This document shows positions 39,006 to 49,168 of a DNA stretch of 64,000 bases, one piece after another (positions within the stretch are counted from its first letter, which is position 1; the number at the start of each line of letters is the position of its first letter). Location of the stretch: contig NZ_JAQRFN010000003.1 of the NCBI RefSeq assembly GCF_028598555.1, forward strand, positions 1 through 64,000, given 5' to 3'. The notes beneath the pieces were generated by a model. That model was not told where the DNA came from. It did not search any database and worked only from the letters and a program-made list of their open reading frames with translations. The stretch is from Xenorhabdus anantnagensis. GTDB taxonomy: Bacteria > Pseudomonadota > Gammaproteobacteria > Enterobacterales > Enterobacteriaceae. Position numbers and translations under genes: made by a program.

Positions 39006-41003
39006 TTAAACAGGCCGGATACTTTCTTCATCCAATTCTGCATCGAATAGTTGCTGAAGTGTTTGAATCGTTCTATCCGAAATAATGGATTGACGCGCTT
39101 GTGCCAATTTTTCTTCATAAATGGCTTGTCGCCACTCCAGCGGCGTTTTTACCGCAGGATTATCATCTTCAATGATATTGAGTTCAATAGGTTTTCCATA
39201 CAACTCGCTTAATGCTTCAGTCAATGCTTTCTGAGCCGATGCTGAATTAAGATGGCGTTGCTTTGAACGTAAATGCAGACAAAGACGATTTTCATCAATC
39301 TGTTCTTTAAACGCATTCAGTGCTATCTGCTGAATCAATTTTGGAATATGCAGTTTATCAATTTCCGCAGCCCATGAATCCCTTTGTTTCGATTCAATGA
39401 TCAGCTTTTCTACCAATTCTGTTGTCTTCTCATCCTCCAGCGCCGCTTTGATCGCTTTTGGTGTCGCAGTCGAGCGTGGCTTTTCCTCCCCAACATTCGT
39501 TGCCCGCCAGCGATAAGCTTCTTTCTTTACTGGTTTAGGTTCCTGTGTTTTAGGGATATAAGATTGAGGCCGTTGCTCTGCCACCGCCACCAGTCGCTCT
39601 AGCGCCGAACTTGCCAGCTTAGCCTTCGCAGACTCTGCCGGCTCAGGCTTTTTTGGTGGGGTATTTCCTTGGCGAGTCAGCGAATTTCTCGCTTGCAATA
39701 GTTTCGCTGTTGGGCTGCTTGCTGTGGGCTCATTGTCCATTAGCTGAGGCATTTTTTGCTCAGGACGTACATTTCCTACATTATCTGAGGACAGATGACC
39801 TGGGGAAAGCTGAGCCGAAGGTTGTGCTACAACATGTGCTACAACAGGTGCTACTTCAATTGGCGGTACGAGATTTTCCACAGTAGGTGAAGATGGTGGC
39901 GTTTCCTCAATGACAGTTTTTGGATGGAAGGCTAAGGCTCGCAATAATGCCATTTCCACTCCCATCCTCCGTTCTGGTGCATAAGGAAGCTCTTTGCGCC
40001 CTACCAGCAATGCTTGATAATAAAGCTGCAAATCAGTCGGAGAGATTGATCTTGCCAACAAACGCAGTCGCCCTTCCGTTGAAGAAGGCTCGCTTTCAGG
40101 TTGCTGAGGCAATAACTGGAGCATGGCAATTCGATGCAACAGCGATAATGTTTCAACCAGCAGATTTTCCCAGTCCACACCGCGAGAGGCCACTTGTTCC
40201 ACCAGGGCCATCATTTGTTGACCATCTGCACGCACCAACGATTCAATCATCGCCAATGGTTGATCATCATCCAACGTTCCCAACATCTGGCTAACAATAT
40301 CCGATGTTAGTTTCCCTCCACCAAGAGCAATAGCTTGATCCGTTAAACTCAAGGCATCACGCATGCTACCGTCCGCAGCACGGGCAAGAAGTTGACGAGC
40401 GCGAACATCGCTCTCTATTTGCTCTGCATTAAGGACATGCTCCAATTGACTACTGATTTGATTCACATCAAGTGCTTTCAAATGAAATTGCAAACAGCGT
40501 GAAAGAATAGTCACTGGCAGTTTCTGTGGATCTGTCGTTGCCAAAAGGAATTTCACATGCTCTGGAGGCTCTTCCAATGTCTTCAATAATGCATTGAAGC
40601 TATGGCGAGAAAGCATGTGAACTTCATCAATAAGGTAAACTTTAAAACGCCCTCGAGCGGGCGCATACTGGACATTGTCCAATAATTCACGAGTATCTTC
40701 TACTTTTGTGCGGGAAGCCGCATCGATTTCAATCAGATCAACAAACCGACCCTGTTCAATTTCAAGACAGTTCGCACACTGACCACACGGAGTCTTTGTT
40801 ATACCTATTTCGCAATTAAGTCCTTTTGCCAACAGACGTGCAATAGTAGTTTTCCCAACACCACGAGTGCCGGAAAAAAGATAAGCGTGATGGAGGCGTT
40901 GGTGTGCAAGACCATTAGCCAACGCAGTCAGCACATGTTGCTGACCAATCACATCAGAAAATATTTGTGGGCGCCACTTACGGGCGAGTACCTGATAGCT
41001 CAT
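39006..41003 (-). CDS. dnaX: DNA polymerase III tau (and gamma) subunit DnaX
   Basis: A 665-residue clamp-loader protein. The N-terminal AAA+ part has Walker A GTRGVGKTT, a zinc finger (CGQCANC), Walker B LIDEVHML and sensor 1 (LLATTDP). Then come the Pro-rich linker and the C-terminal domains that bind DnaB and the polymerase core. A -1 frameshift site at codons 451-452 should yield gamma (about 453 residues). E. coli tau is 643 and gamma 431 residues. It leads the dnaX-ybaB-recR operon. Confidence 0.98.
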   Translation of the reverse strand: MSYQVLARKWRPQIFSDVIGQQHVLTALANGLAHQRLHHAYLFSGTRGVGKTTIARLLAKGLNCEIGITKTPCGQCANCLEIEQGRFVDLIEIDAASRTKVEDTRELLDNVQYAPARGRFKVYLIDEVHMLSRHSFNALLKTLEEPPEHVKFLLATTDPQKLPVTILSRCLQFHLKALDVNQISSQLEHVLNAEQIESDVRARQLLARAADGSMRDALSLTDQAIALGGGKLTSDIVSQMLGTLDDDQPLAMIESLVRADGQQMMALVEQVASRGVDWENLLVETLSLLHRIAMLQLLPQQPESEPSSTEGRLRLLARSISPTDLQLYYQALLVGRKELPYAPERRMGVEMALLRALAFHPKTVIEETPPSSPTVENLVPPIEVAPVVAHVVAQPSAQLSPGHLSSDNVGNVRPEQKMPQLMDNEPTASSPTAKLLQARNSLTRQGNTPPKKPEPAESAKAKLASSALERLVAVAEQRPQSYIPKTQEPKPVKKEAYRWRATNVGEEKPRSTATPKAIKAALEDEKTTELVEKLIIESKQRDSWAAEIDKLHIPKLIQQIALNAFKEQIDENRLCLHLRSKQRHLNSASAQKALTEALSELYGKPIELNIIEDDNPAVKTPLEWRQAIYEEKLAQARQSIISDRTIQTLQQLFDAELDEESIRPV
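39613..39670 (-). promoter_or_regulatory. Programmed -1 frameshift signal in dnaX
   Basis: On the minus strand: an SD-like AAGGA (39670-39666), 11 nt, the slippery A AAA AAG (39654-39648), a 5-nt spacer, and a stem GCCGGC (39642-39637) with GCTGGC (39618-39613). After the slip the codons are GCC then TGA, so gamma ends at once. All three elements match the E. coli dnaX signal. Confidence 0.9.
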
Positions 41004-41101
41004 GAATACCGAAGAAATTGAACATGACTGCCTATCATGCTAGCACAGCCTCACCATTAACGGCGAGGCTGATGTATCATTAATGCAAAAAAACAGAATA
41101 A

Positions 41102-41653
41102 TCAGTGGCCGGGAAATTCAACGATCGTGTAGCAATCAACGCCTTGTTTTTTCAAGCGCTCAGCACCACCTAAATCCGGTAATCCAATGATAAATGCAGC
41201 TTCGGAAACTTGACCACTCAAACGACGAATCAAGCGCACCGTCGCGTCAATGGTGCCACCAGTTGCAAGCAGATCATCAATGACCAGAACCTTATCCCCT
41301 TCGTTAATGCTGCTTTTATGAATTTCCAGGGTATCTGTGCCATATTCCAGATCATAAGTTTCGCTTAGTGTCTCACGCGGTAATTTACCTTTTTTACGAA
41401 CAGGGACAAAACCAACCCCCAGACGCAATGCAACAGGAGCTCCGAATAAGAAACCACGTGCTTCAGTACCAACAATTTTCGTAATACCCTTATCCTGATA
41501 ATGAGCCACCAATAAATCTATTGTAGCTTGGTAGGCTGCTGGATTATCAAGCAATGTGGTAATGTCACGAAAAAGTATTCCCGCCTTTGGATAATCAGGG
41601 ATTGTTTCGATACTATCTTTAATTAATTGCAGTATTTGTGCGTTAGCGGTCAT
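41102..41653 (-). CDS. apt: Adenine phosphoribosyltransferase
   Basis: A 183-residue purine salvage enzyme making AMP from adenine and PRPP. The PRPP motif [13 protein letters not shown] is clear, with [10 protein letters not shown] and the flexible [10 protein letters not shown] loop. Length equals that of E. coli Apt. The frame opens 24 residues upstream, but MTANAQ at 41653 is the homologous start. It precedes dnaX in the same direction. A weak hairpin (41047-41070) lies in the gap. Confidence 0.97.
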   Translation of the reverse strand: MTANAQILQLIKDSIETIPDYPKAGILFRDITTLLDNPAAYQATIDLLVAHYQDKGITKIVGTEARGFLFGAPVALRLGVGFVPVRKKGKLPRETLSETYDLEYGTDTLEIHKSSINEGDKVLVIDDLLATGGTIDATVRLIRRLSGQVSEAAFIIGLPDLGGAERLKKQGVDCYTIVEFPGH

Positions 41654-41860
41654 AATTGATGCCAGCCAAGTTATAAAAAGAAAACGGTAAAATCTATTCA
41701 AACTACCGAAAAAAAGCAACTGCAAGACAAGTTATTGCTTATATTTTATTGAATTAAGTCAAGATTCACACCTACCACACTCGGTGTCATTACAACCGAA
41801 CATGCTAAGCCAATTAAAATAGGCTTTAACAAACAGATTATTAATGATAACGAGATACTG

Positions 41861-42403
41861 ATGGGCATACAAAATTTATTAACTGCGCTTGAAAAACAAG
41901 TCAGTATTCTGGAAAAAGATCTCGCTTTACTGTCTGACATCCCTTTTTCCACCGCTCGTTTTGATCAAGCATTATTCCACCACAACAGCAATAAACTCGG
42001 TGGATATATGCAAGAAATCAGACAAAATATGGAACAATTGAAAGTCTGTGTAAGCGATTATCGTATTGAGCCAGTGAAATTCCTTGCCGAGCGTTTAGTG
42101 ACACAAATCGAGGCACTTAAACGCGAAATATCAACTCAATCGTTGCGGAAACAGGAAGATAAATTTGAGCGCCGCTCACAAGAACGGGATCTTTACCAAC
42201 GTCTGGCAGAACATCAGGATTATGAGCGTCGATTAATTGCAATGATCGATGACAGAGAATTACAGTTAAGCAAACAGATGACACTTACCAATCAGCATAA
42301 ACTGCAAAGAGAAATCGCAGCTTTAGCTGGCAGACTCGCCCGTTGTCGTCAGGCATTAATGCGGATCGAGAAATCGATAGAAAAGCAAGAAAATTCAGAT
42401 TAA
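41861..42403 (+). CDS. priC: Primosomal replication protein N'' (PriC)
   Basis: A 180-residue helical, basic protein that helps reload DnaB at stalled forks. Similarity to E. coli PriC is moderate: an STARFDQALF segment near residue 30, the HQDYERRL core near 125, and GRLARCRQALMRIEKSIE at the C-terminus. It is divergent from apt and followed by rsmS, as in E. coli. Confidence 0.9.
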   Translation: MGIQNLLTALEKQVSILEKDLALLSDIPFSTARFDQALFHHNSNKLGGYMQEIRQNMEQLKVCVSDYRIEPVKFLAERLVTQIEALKREISTQSLRKQEDKFERRSQERDLYQRLAEHQDYERRLIAMIDDRELQLSKQMTLTNQHKLQREIAALAGRLARCRQALMRIEKSIEKQENSD

Positions 42404-42424
42404 TCACAAGGGGAATAACCAACT

Positions 42425-42589
42425 ATGACTCTGGAACAAGCGCCGCCTGAAGTGCAACTCGCCGTAGATCTTATTTATCTGCTTGAATGTAACAAAGTTT
42501 CTCCTGCTATCGCATTGGCAGCATTAGACATCGTCAAACATGATCTTCGAGAAAAATTGGAAAAACAGCCCCAACAGTCCGAGGAATAA
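42425..42589 (+). CDS. rsmS: RsmS (YbaM), small helical protein
   Basis: A 54-residue protein, 21 nt after priC in the same direction. It starts MTLEQAPPEVQLAVDLIYLL and has ALDIVKHDL, matching E. coli YbaM (53 aa; MSLENAPDDVKLAVDLI). The family has been tied to Rsm-type control of secondary metabolism in Pectobacterium. AAGGGGA precedes the ATG. It ends in an acidic Gln/Glu tail. Confidence 0.88.
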   Translation: MTLEQAPPEVQLAVDLIYLLECNKVSPAIALAALDIVKHDLREKLEKQPQQSEE

Positions 42590-42714
42590 GCAGGAGAAAT
42601 AATAAACCTACTATCAAAATAAGGCGAAAAAAACATAACACAAAAAATAGCATCGCGGAGAATTTGGTACATACACTCCCTCTATTGAGTAAAGTACCCA
42701 CATATCGGTTAACT

Positions 42715-43012
42715 GAAACCATGAACTTATCTACCCATCATTTGCAGAAAATGGAATAGTTCACTAACTCCCGATCGTCAGTACAAGTTTTACACAATTT
42801 AACGTCGATATCTTGCACCGTCAAAATTTCTAACATCTGTTTTAAATTATAGTCTTCTTTGGGCGTCTGCCCGGCCAAGCCAGCAACCACAACATCAGAC
42901 ATTAAGAACAATTCAGTTCACTGTGGACTTCTGCTCTTTAAAGGCAATGGATAATCTCAACGCGTTAAATACCATATGCTGCTCCATTAGCAACCATCAG
43001 AACAGATTCCAT
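42715..43012 (-). pseudogene. Decayed ychN-like gene (DsrE family)
   Basis: On the minus strand an intact AGGAG and ATG (43012) open a reading frame MESVLMVANGAAYG that matches the start of E. coli YchN, then breaks. A second frame has FNALRLSIAFKEQK, and a third, from ATG 42902, gives 54 residues including QMLEILTVQDIDVKLCKTC with the family's double Cys, before a stop at 42738. At least two frameshifts and stops, and the C-terminus is scrambled. It lies just downstream of acrR, where E. coli has mscK. It is a dead copy or a dead transferred gene. Confidence 0.8.
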
Positions 43013-43029
43013 GACTTTTGCTCCTGTAT

Positions 43030-43680
43030 TCAAGACTCACTTTCTTTGTTATTCCGCAAATGGTGGCTATATTTTAGTGTATCGATGAAACTATCCACCA
43101 AATGAGCAGACTGTTCTTGAAGATTAAAACTGTCCGGTGAGAATGACCAGTTATCCAGTAATCCTGTCATCAATGCTCTCAACATAATGGCAGAACGTCT
43201 AAGGTCAAGGTCATAAGGCAGTTCTCCTGATTGAATGCAATCAGCCAACATTTTTTCAATTTTCTTATAATCGGAAATACATATTTCCCTAATTTCCTCT
43301 ACTAACGAAGACATTTCTCCAACGAATTCACATTTATGGAAAAAAATTTCCATTAATTGGCGGATTTGAGAATCATCAATCACCATTCGTAACATAGAAA
43401 TCAATAAAGATCTCAAAGCAATAAGTGGATTATCCGGATATTTTGATTGATACTCTTTCTCTAGCTCGTCTATTTTATGCTCTGGCATTCTGCAAACAAC
43501 AGAAAGTAGATCCGTTTTATTTTTAAAATGCCAGTAAATTGCTCCGCGCGTTACACCTGCGGCAATTGCGATATCGGATAGTGAAGTCGCTGAAATACCT
43601 CTCTTAGAGAAAGTCTTTATCGCAGCGTCTATGATTTTCTGACGAGTTTGATTTGCTTGCTGTTTAGTTTTTCGTGCCAT
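43030..43680 (-). CDS. acrR: TetR-family repressor AcrR
   Basis: A 216-residue repressor (E. coli 215). The TetR HTH at residues 10-60 has SLSDIAIAAGVTRGAIYWHFKNK; the helical ligand-binding domain keeps IFFHKCEFVGEM. The frame opens 27 residues upstream, but the MARKTKQQ start at 43680 is conserved. It is divergent from acrA and should bind the palindrome at 43719-43742, controlling itself and acrAB. Confidence 0.95.
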   Translation of the reverse strand: MARKTKQQANQTRQKIIDAAIKTFSKRGISATSLSDIAIAAGVTRGAIYWHFKNKTDLLSVVCRMPEHKIDELEKEYQSKYPDNPLIALRSLLISMLRMVIDDSQIRQLMEIFFHKCEFVGEMSSLVEEIREICISDYKKIEKMLADCIQSGELPYDLDLRRSAIMLRALMTGLLDNWSFSPDSFNLQEQSAHLVDSFIDTLKYSHHLRNNKESES

Positions 43681-43718
43681 TTTAGTGCCATAAACTTTGT
43701 TTTTTACTGAGGCTGATT

Positions 43719-43742
43719 TACATACATTCATGTATGTTTGTA
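43719..43742. promoter_or_regulatory. AcrR operator
   Basis: A 24-bp imperfect palindrome with TACATACAT at one end and an inverted ATGTATGT, between divergent acrR and acrA. It closely resembles the 24-bp E. coli AcrR site. Confidence 0.85.
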
Positions 43743-43821
43743 CTATAGCACCCTTAATCAATGAAGTAATGATTTCACTTGTTGGATTAGAGAATCAATA
43801 TTGAAAAATTGAGGTTTACTT

Positions 43822-45021
43822 ATGCGAAAGAACAGGGGAGTTTTGCCTCTGGCCACATTACTGGTAATTTCAGGCAATTTCATTCTTTCAGGATGTAATG
43901 ACAATAAAAATACACAGCAAGGGGCCGCTGGTCAGCATGTTCCTGAAGTTGGTATCGTAACGCTGAAGGCAGAACCTCTAACGGTTATCACAGAATTACC
44001 GGGCCGTACATCGGCTTCTCGTGTTGCTGAGGTTCGTCCCCAAGTCGGCGGTATTATACTGAAACGTAACTATAAAGAAGGGAGTGATGTTGCTGCTGGG
44101 GAGTCATTATACCAAATAGATTCAGCAACTTATCAAACAGAGTATAGTAAAGCCAAAGCAAGTCTGGCCAGATCACAAGCCAATGAGAACGTTTCCCGCT
44201 TAACTGTTGAACGTTATCAATCCTTGCTTGGCACACAATATGTGAGTAAGCAGGAATTTGATAAAGCAAATTCAGATTATGCTCAGGCAAAAGCAGATGT
44301 TGAGTCTTCTAAGGCAGCGTTGGAGAGTTCCAGAATCAACCTGGCATACACCAAAGTGACATCTCCTATTTCTGGGCGTGCGGGTAAGTCCACCGTCACA
44401 GAAGGAGCACTGGTTTCCGCGGGTCAGCCAACAGCCCTAACGATTGTTCAGCAGTTAGACCCTATCTATGTTGACATCACTCAATCCAGTGACGACTACC
44501 TGCGATTCAAAAATGAAATTGCAAAAGGAACTGTCCAAAAGGAGAGTAAGAAAAACAAAATCCGCCTAATAACTGACTCAGGGCAAGAGTACAGTCAAGA
44601 AGGTTACCTTGAGTTTTCTGACGTGACGGTTGACGAAACAACAGGCTCTATCACTATGCGAGCCGTGTTCCCAAATCCGAATGAAGAATTACTCCCGGGT
44701 ATGTTTGTCCGCACCAAGTTAGAAGAAGGTGTGCGCAAAAATGCGATTTTAGTTCCTCAGCAAGCTATTACCAGAACACCTCGTGGTCAGGCAATCACCA
44801 TGATTGTGGATAAAGATAACAAAGTAGAATTGCGCAATATCAATGCTACTCAGGCAATCGGTGACAAATGGCTGGTAGTAGATGGTCTGAAAACTGGGGA
44901 TAGAGTAATCGTCACAGGATTGCAGAAAATAGCGCCAGGAATAACGGTTGAGCCAACGGAAACAGATCTGAACGCCAAACCTACGGCTAATCAAGATGAG
45001 TCTGCAAAAAAGCCTCAATAA
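43822..45021 (+). CDS. acrA: Multidrug efflux periplasmic adaptor AcrA
   Basis: A 399-residue membrane-fusion lipoprotein. The lipobox is LSGC (Cys25). Then come the lipoyl half (VAEVRPQVGGIILKRNYKEGS), the alpha-hairpin (residues about 105-170), and the beta-barrel and membrane-proximal domains. It links AcrB to TolC. It is divergent from acrR and 14 nt upstream of acrB. Confidence 0.97.
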   Translation: MRKNRGVLPLATLLVISGNFILSGCNDNKNTQQGAAGQHVPEVGIVTLKAEPLTVITELPGRTSASRVAEVRPQVGGIILKRNYKEGSDVAAGESLYQIDSATYQTEYSKAKASLARSQANENVSRLTVERYQSLLGTQYVSKQEFDKANSDYAQAKADVESSKAALESSRINLAYTKVTSPISGRAGKSTVTEGALVSAGQPTALTIVQQLDPIYVDITQSSDDYLRFKNEIAKGTVQKESKKNKIRLITDSGQEYSQEGYLEFSDVTVDETTGSITMRAVFPNPNEELLPGMFVRTKLEEGVRKNAILVPQQAITRTPRGQAITMIVDKDNKVELRNINATQAIGDKWLVVDGLKTGDRVIVTGLQKIAPGITVEPTETDLNAKPTANQDESAKKPQ

Positions 45022-45035
45022 GGAGTCGGTGATTC

Positions 45036-48000
45036 ATGCCTAAGTTTTTTATCGAACGGCCAATTTTTGCATGGGTAATCGCGATCATCACCATGCTATC
45101 TGGCCTGCTGGCAATCATGAAATTACCCGTGGAGCAATACCCCGCAATTGCCCCACCCGCCATTTCTATTTCAGCAGTTTACCCTGGAGCTGACGCGACA
45201 ACAGTACAAAATACTGTAACACAGATTATTGAACAGAATATGAACGGCATCGATAATCTAGTGTATATGTCTTCTAGTAGCGATTCTGCGGGACACATGA
45301 ATATCACGCTGACCTTTGAAGCGAACACAAATCCAGATGTCGCGCAAGTTCAGGTTCAAAATAAACTGCAATTGGCGATGCCACTGTTGCCTCAAGAAGT
45401 TCAGCAACAAGGTGTCAGTGTTGATAAAACCACCAGCTCATTTTTGATGGTGGCCGGTTTCATCTCTCAAGACGGTTCCATGACTCAAGATGACATTGCC
45501 GATTATGTCGGGGCCAGTGTCAAAGATAACTTGAGCCGTGTCACTGGCGTAGGTGAAACAACACTCTTCGGCACACAGTATGCCATGCGCATTTGGCTCG
45601 ATCCTGACAAATTGCTTAACTATAAAATATCTACTCAGGATATTATTAGTGCAATCAAGGCACAAAACAATCAGGTTGCAGCCGGGCAATTAGGAGGAAC
45701 GCCACCTGTTCCAGGGCAGCGTTTAAATGCGTCGATAATCGCACAAACTCGTCTGAATTCAACACAAGAATTCGGCAATATTTTGCTGCGCATGAATCCT
45801 GATGGTTCACAAATTCGCTTGCATGATGTTGCTACCATTGAATTGGGCGCAGAAAATTATAGTATCATTGGTCGCTTTAACGGAAACCCCTCAGCGGGAG
45901 TTGGTATCAAACTGGCAACTGGTGCCAATGCATTGAATACCTCCAAGGCAGTCAAAGAAGCACTGACTGAAATGGAACCTTTCTTCCCTCGAGGGTTGAC
46001 AGTTGTTTATCCATATGACACCACGCCATTCGTCAAAATTTCTATTTTTGAAGTGGTAAAAACATTGACGGAAGCCATCCTGTTGGTGTTTATCGTCATG
46101 TACCTGTTCCTGCAAAACTTCCGGGCCACCTTGATCCCAACAATTGCGGTTCCGGTTGTACTGCTTGGTACATTTGCCATCCTTGCTGCATTTGGCTACT
46201 CCATCAATACATTAACCATGTTTGCCATGGTACTTGCCATAGGTCTGCTCGTGGATGATGCCATTGTTGTGGTGGAAAACGTCGAACGAGTCATGCAGGA
46301 AGAGGGGCTATCACCGAAAGAAGCCACCAAAAAATCAATGGGGCAGATACAAAGTGCTCTGGTCGGTATCGCCCTAGTGCTTTCCGCTGTATTTGTACCA
46401 ATGGCATTCTTCGGAGGTGCAACAGGAGCGATTTACCGCCAGTTCTCAATCACCATCGTTTCAGCAATGATACTGTCTGTTCTGGTGGCCTTAATCCTGA
46501 CTCCTGCACTGTGCGCTACGATGCTAAAACCAGTTGCCAAAGGCAGCCATGGAACTCATACAGGATTCTTTGGCTGGTTTAACCGCCTGTTTGAAAAGAG
46601 CACACTCCATTACACTGATAGTATCGGTCGGATGTTACGTGGCACAGGGCGCTACTTGGTGATCTATGTCATATTGATCGCGGGCATGGGCTGGATATTT
46701 AAAAATCTGCCCTCCTCCTTCCTGCCAGAAGAAGATCAGGGTGTTTTATTAGCAATGGTTCAATTACCCTCTGGCTCAACTCAAGAGCAAACACAAAAGG
46801 TATTGGATCAAATAAATGACTACTTCTATACCAAAGAAAAAGATGTTGTTAAATCTGTGTTTACAGTTAATGGCTTTGGTTTTGGTGGTCAAGGGCAAAA
46901 TACTGGCCTGGCATTTATCAGCTTAAAAGATTGGGAGCAACGTAAGGATCAGAAAGACAAGGTGCCAGCCATTGTTGGTCGAGCAAATGCTAATTTTGCT
47001 CAAATCAAGGAAGGCATCGTCTTTGCGTTTAATATTCCTTCAATTGTAGAGTTGGGTTCTGCCACCGGTTTTGATTTCCAATTGATTGATAAAGGAAATC
47101 TGGGACATGAAGCACTGACAGCAGCACGCAACCAATTGCTTGGTATGATTGCACAACATCCAGACATGCTGACGAGTGTTCGCCCCAATGGGCAAAATGA
47201 CACACAGCAATATCGCATTAATATCGATAAGGAAAAAGCAGAAGCACTGGGTGTATCTATGACCAATATCAACTCAACTTTGAGTACGATGTTTGGTGGT
47301 GCTTACATCAATGACTTTATCGACCGAGGTCGTGTCAAAAAAGTCTATATTCAAGCGGATGCTCCTTTCCGTATGTTGCCAAGCGATATCAGCAAATTGT
47401 ATGTCCGTAACTACCGTGGTCAAATGGTGCCGTTTTCTGCGTTCATAGATGCATCAAAGGAGCCGTGGGTTTACGGTTCACCGCGCCTGGAACGCTATAA
47501 TGGTCTCCCTTCTATGGAAATTGTGGGTGAAGCAGCTCATGGACAAAGTACTGGTGATGCAATGGCTCTTATGGAGCAACTAGCATCACAGTTACCTTCT
47601 GGGATTGGCTATGACTGGACTGGAATGTCTTATCAAGAACGCCTGTCCGGTAATCAGGCTCCAGCTCTGTATGCACTGTCATTGATTGTTGTATTCCTTT
47701 GTCTGGCAGCATTATATGAAAGCTGGTCTGTTCCGTTCTCAGTCATGCTAGTCGTCCCTCTGGGGATTATCGGTGCATTACTGGCAACATCAATACGTGG
47801 ACTGGATAATGATGTTTACTTTAAGGTTGGTTTATTGACTACCATCGGGTTATCAGCGAAAAATGCCATCCTTATCGTAGAGTTCGCCAAAGATTTGATA
47901 GAGAAAGAAGGAAAGGGATTAATAGAAGCAACACTCGATGCTGCCAGAATGCGTTTGCGCCCAATCCTGATGACTTCTTTAGCCTTTATGCTTGGAGTTA

Positions 48001-48185
48001 TGCCTCTGGTACTGAGCAATGGCGCAGGTTCAGGTGCACAAAATGCCGTGGGAACAGGAGTATTGGGCGGTATGATTGCTGCTACATCATTAGCAATTTA
48101 TTTTGTCCCTGTGTTTTTCGTTGTCATTAAGCGGCGGTTTTCGAAGAAAAATGAGGAGATTGAACCTATCTCAACCCCTCACTAA
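45036..48185 (+). CDS. acrB: RND multidrug efflux pump AcrB
   Basis: A 1049-residue inner-membrane proton antiporter, the same length as E. coli AcrB. The proton relay Asp pair is in [14 protein letters not shown] (407-408), with Lys in TM10 (SAKNAIL). It has 12 membrane segments and two large periplasmic loops that form the porter and docking domains. It trimerises with AcrA and TolC and expels many drugs and bile salts. Cotranscribed with acrA; a terminator follows 11 nt after the stop. Confidence 0.98.
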   Translation: MPKFFIERPIFAWVIAIITMLSGLLAIMKLPVEQYPAIAPPAISISAVYPGADATTVQNTVTQIIEQNMNGIDNLVYMSSSSDSAGHMNITLTFEANTNPDVAQVQVQNKLQLAMPLLPQEVQQQGVSVDKTTSSFLMVAGFISQDGSMTQDDIADYVGASVKDNLSRVTGVGETTLFGTQYAMRIWLDPDKLLNYKISTQDIISAIKAQNNQVAAGQLGGTPPVPGQRLNASIIAQTRLNSTQEFGNILLRMNPDGSQIRLHDVATIELGAENYSIIGRFNGNPSAGVGIKLATGANALNTSKAVKEALTEMEPFFPRGLTVVYPYDTTPFVKISIFEVVKTLTEAILLVFIVMYLFLQNFRATLIPTIAVPVVLLGTFAILAAFGYSINTLTMFAMVLAIGLLVDDAIVVVENVERVMQEEGLSPKEATKKSMGQIQSALVGIALVLSAVFVPMAFFGGATGAIYRQFSITIVSAMILSVLVALILTPALCATMLKPVAKGSHGTHTGFFGWFNRLFEKSTLHYTDSIGRMLRGTGRYLVIYVILIAGMGWIFKNLPSSFLPEEDQGVLLAMVQLPSGSTQEQTQKVLDQINDYFYTKEKDVVKSVFTVNGFGFGGQGQNTGLAFISLKDWEQRKDQKDKVPAIVGRANANFAQIKEGIVFAFNIPSIVELGSATGFDFQLIDKGNLGHEALTAARNQLLGMIAQHPDMLTSVRPNGQNDTQQYRINIDKEKAEALGVSMTNINSTLSTMFGGAYINDFIDRGRVKKVYIQADAPFRMLPSDISKLYVRNYRGQMVPFSAFIDASKEPWVYGSPRLERYNGLPSMEIVGEAAHGQSTGDAMALMEQLASQLPSGIGYDWTGMSYQERLSGNQAPALYALSLIVVFLCLAALYESWSVPFSVMLVVPLGIIGALLATSIRGLDNDVYFKVGLLTTIGLSAKNAILIVEFAKDLIEKEGKGLIEATLDAARMRLRPILMTSLAFMLGVMPLVLSNGAGSGAQNAVGTGVLGGMIAATSLAIYFVPVFFVVIKRRFSKKNEEIEPISTPH

Positions 48186-48195
48186 ATTTAACTAC

Positions 48196-48222
48196 AAAAG
48201 GCCACTCATGTGGCCTTTTAAA
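48196..48222 (+). terminator. Terminator of acrAB
   Basis: A 10-bp stem, AAAAGGCCAC (48196-48205) with GTGGCCTTTT (48210-48219), and a 4-nt loop. Confidence 0.9.
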
Positions 48223-48463
48223 ATAGGTAAAAAACTCTCCAAACAACAAATTACAATATCTGCGTTAAAATTCATCCATAGTCTAATTAAAATAAATACT
48301 TATGAAAGACAGGTTACGTTTAAAAAAGTAACATCTTTCTGATTTTTATAATAAACAGAAGGTAAGTTAGCAACTTTCCTTGTTTTTATCTTGATCACAC
48401 CGCTAATGGTAAAAAATTTTCCATCTTGATGGTGACATATGTAATAATGGCACTATATTGATT

Positions 48464-48492
48464 TTGAAAGTCGTAATATAATCGCCTATAAT
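48464..48492 (+). promoter_or_regulatory. Sigma-70 promoter P1 upstream of tomB/hha
   Basis: TTGAAA (48464-48469) and TATAAT (48487-48492) are exactly 17 bp apart. Confidence 0.75.
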
Positions 48493-48505
48493 GACACTTG
48501 TGCTA

Positions 48506-48535
48506 TTGCTACAACATCTACTGTCTTAGTATAAT
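48506..48535 (+). promoter_or_regulatory. Sigma-70 promoter P2 upstream of tomB/hha
   Basis: TTGCTA (48506-48511) and TATAAT (48530-48535) are 18 bp apart, in tandem with P1. Confidence 0.6.
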
Positions 48536-48747
48536 TCTATATATTTAGCAAAATATGTAGATATGGTTATCCTACGTAGTGGAGTGCTAGCACTTGGCAG
48601 AAACGCAAAACAGAGCTTCAATATTAATAAATAATAATCATGTTTTGATAGGCTCTATTCTAAAAGAATGACTATAATAATTAACATGTATAAGCTCATT
48701 TATAAACCTTAGGGCAAATAAGCCATATGTCATTTGTGGAGGTGATT

Positions 48748-49124
48748 ATGGGCGAATATCCACCAAGAAGACATGATGTTGCTGAATTAAAATACTTATG
48801 TAAAATTTAATTCATGAGGTGTTTTCTGTCCTGAATCACACTGATAATCATTGGATTCACGAGCTGGCCTCTGAAAAAAGCTTAAAACTAAAACGAGTTG
48901 ATTGGACACTTTGCAGCTTTTGTCTAGAGCTTTAAAATTAAATACTCAGACAACTACAGCCTAAGTGTCTTAATTGATGACTATCTAGATGAAACATATA
49001 ATTTGTTTGAAAGTAATAATATAAGTTTTATTGAACTTACAAAGTGGCAAAAAACAAAAGAAATGAACAGTTAACTAAGATTCTGTTACATGATTTGAAT
49101 GCTACTTTAAGCAAAACCCAATAA
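48748..49124 (+). pseudogene. tomB: Decayed tomB (ybaJ), antitoxin of Hha
   Basis: A strong SD (GGAGGTGAT) and ATG open MGEYPPRRHDVAELKYLC, matching E. coli TomB, then TAA at 48808. Further pieces are in other frames: HTDNHWIHEL, then LIDDYLDETYNLFE (E. coli: EQIDEYLDDTFMLF), then LTKWQKTKE, and LNATLSK at the end. At least three frameshifts or stops. The ribosome binding site and start remain perfect. hha follows 44 nt downstream, as in E. coli, so the transcript can still express Hha. Confidence 0.93.
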
Positions 49125-49168
49125 ATATATTTCTAACTATTTTTTATTCCCAAGAAGATAAAGCGACT

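Larger units (their letters stand above)
48223..48747 (+). other. Intergenic region with promoters of the tomB-hha unit
   Basis: A 525-nt AT-rich stretch without a credible gene. It contains two good sigma-70 promoters pointing right, listed separately, and no other structure that I can name. The distance from the promoters to tomB (over 200 nt) leaves room for a long leader or a small RNA. Confidence 0.55.

Noticed and set aside
41047..41070. Terminator between apt and dnaX
   Set aside because: A 6-bp AGCCTC/GAGGCT hairpin is present but has no T-run, so it is too weak to list as a terminator.
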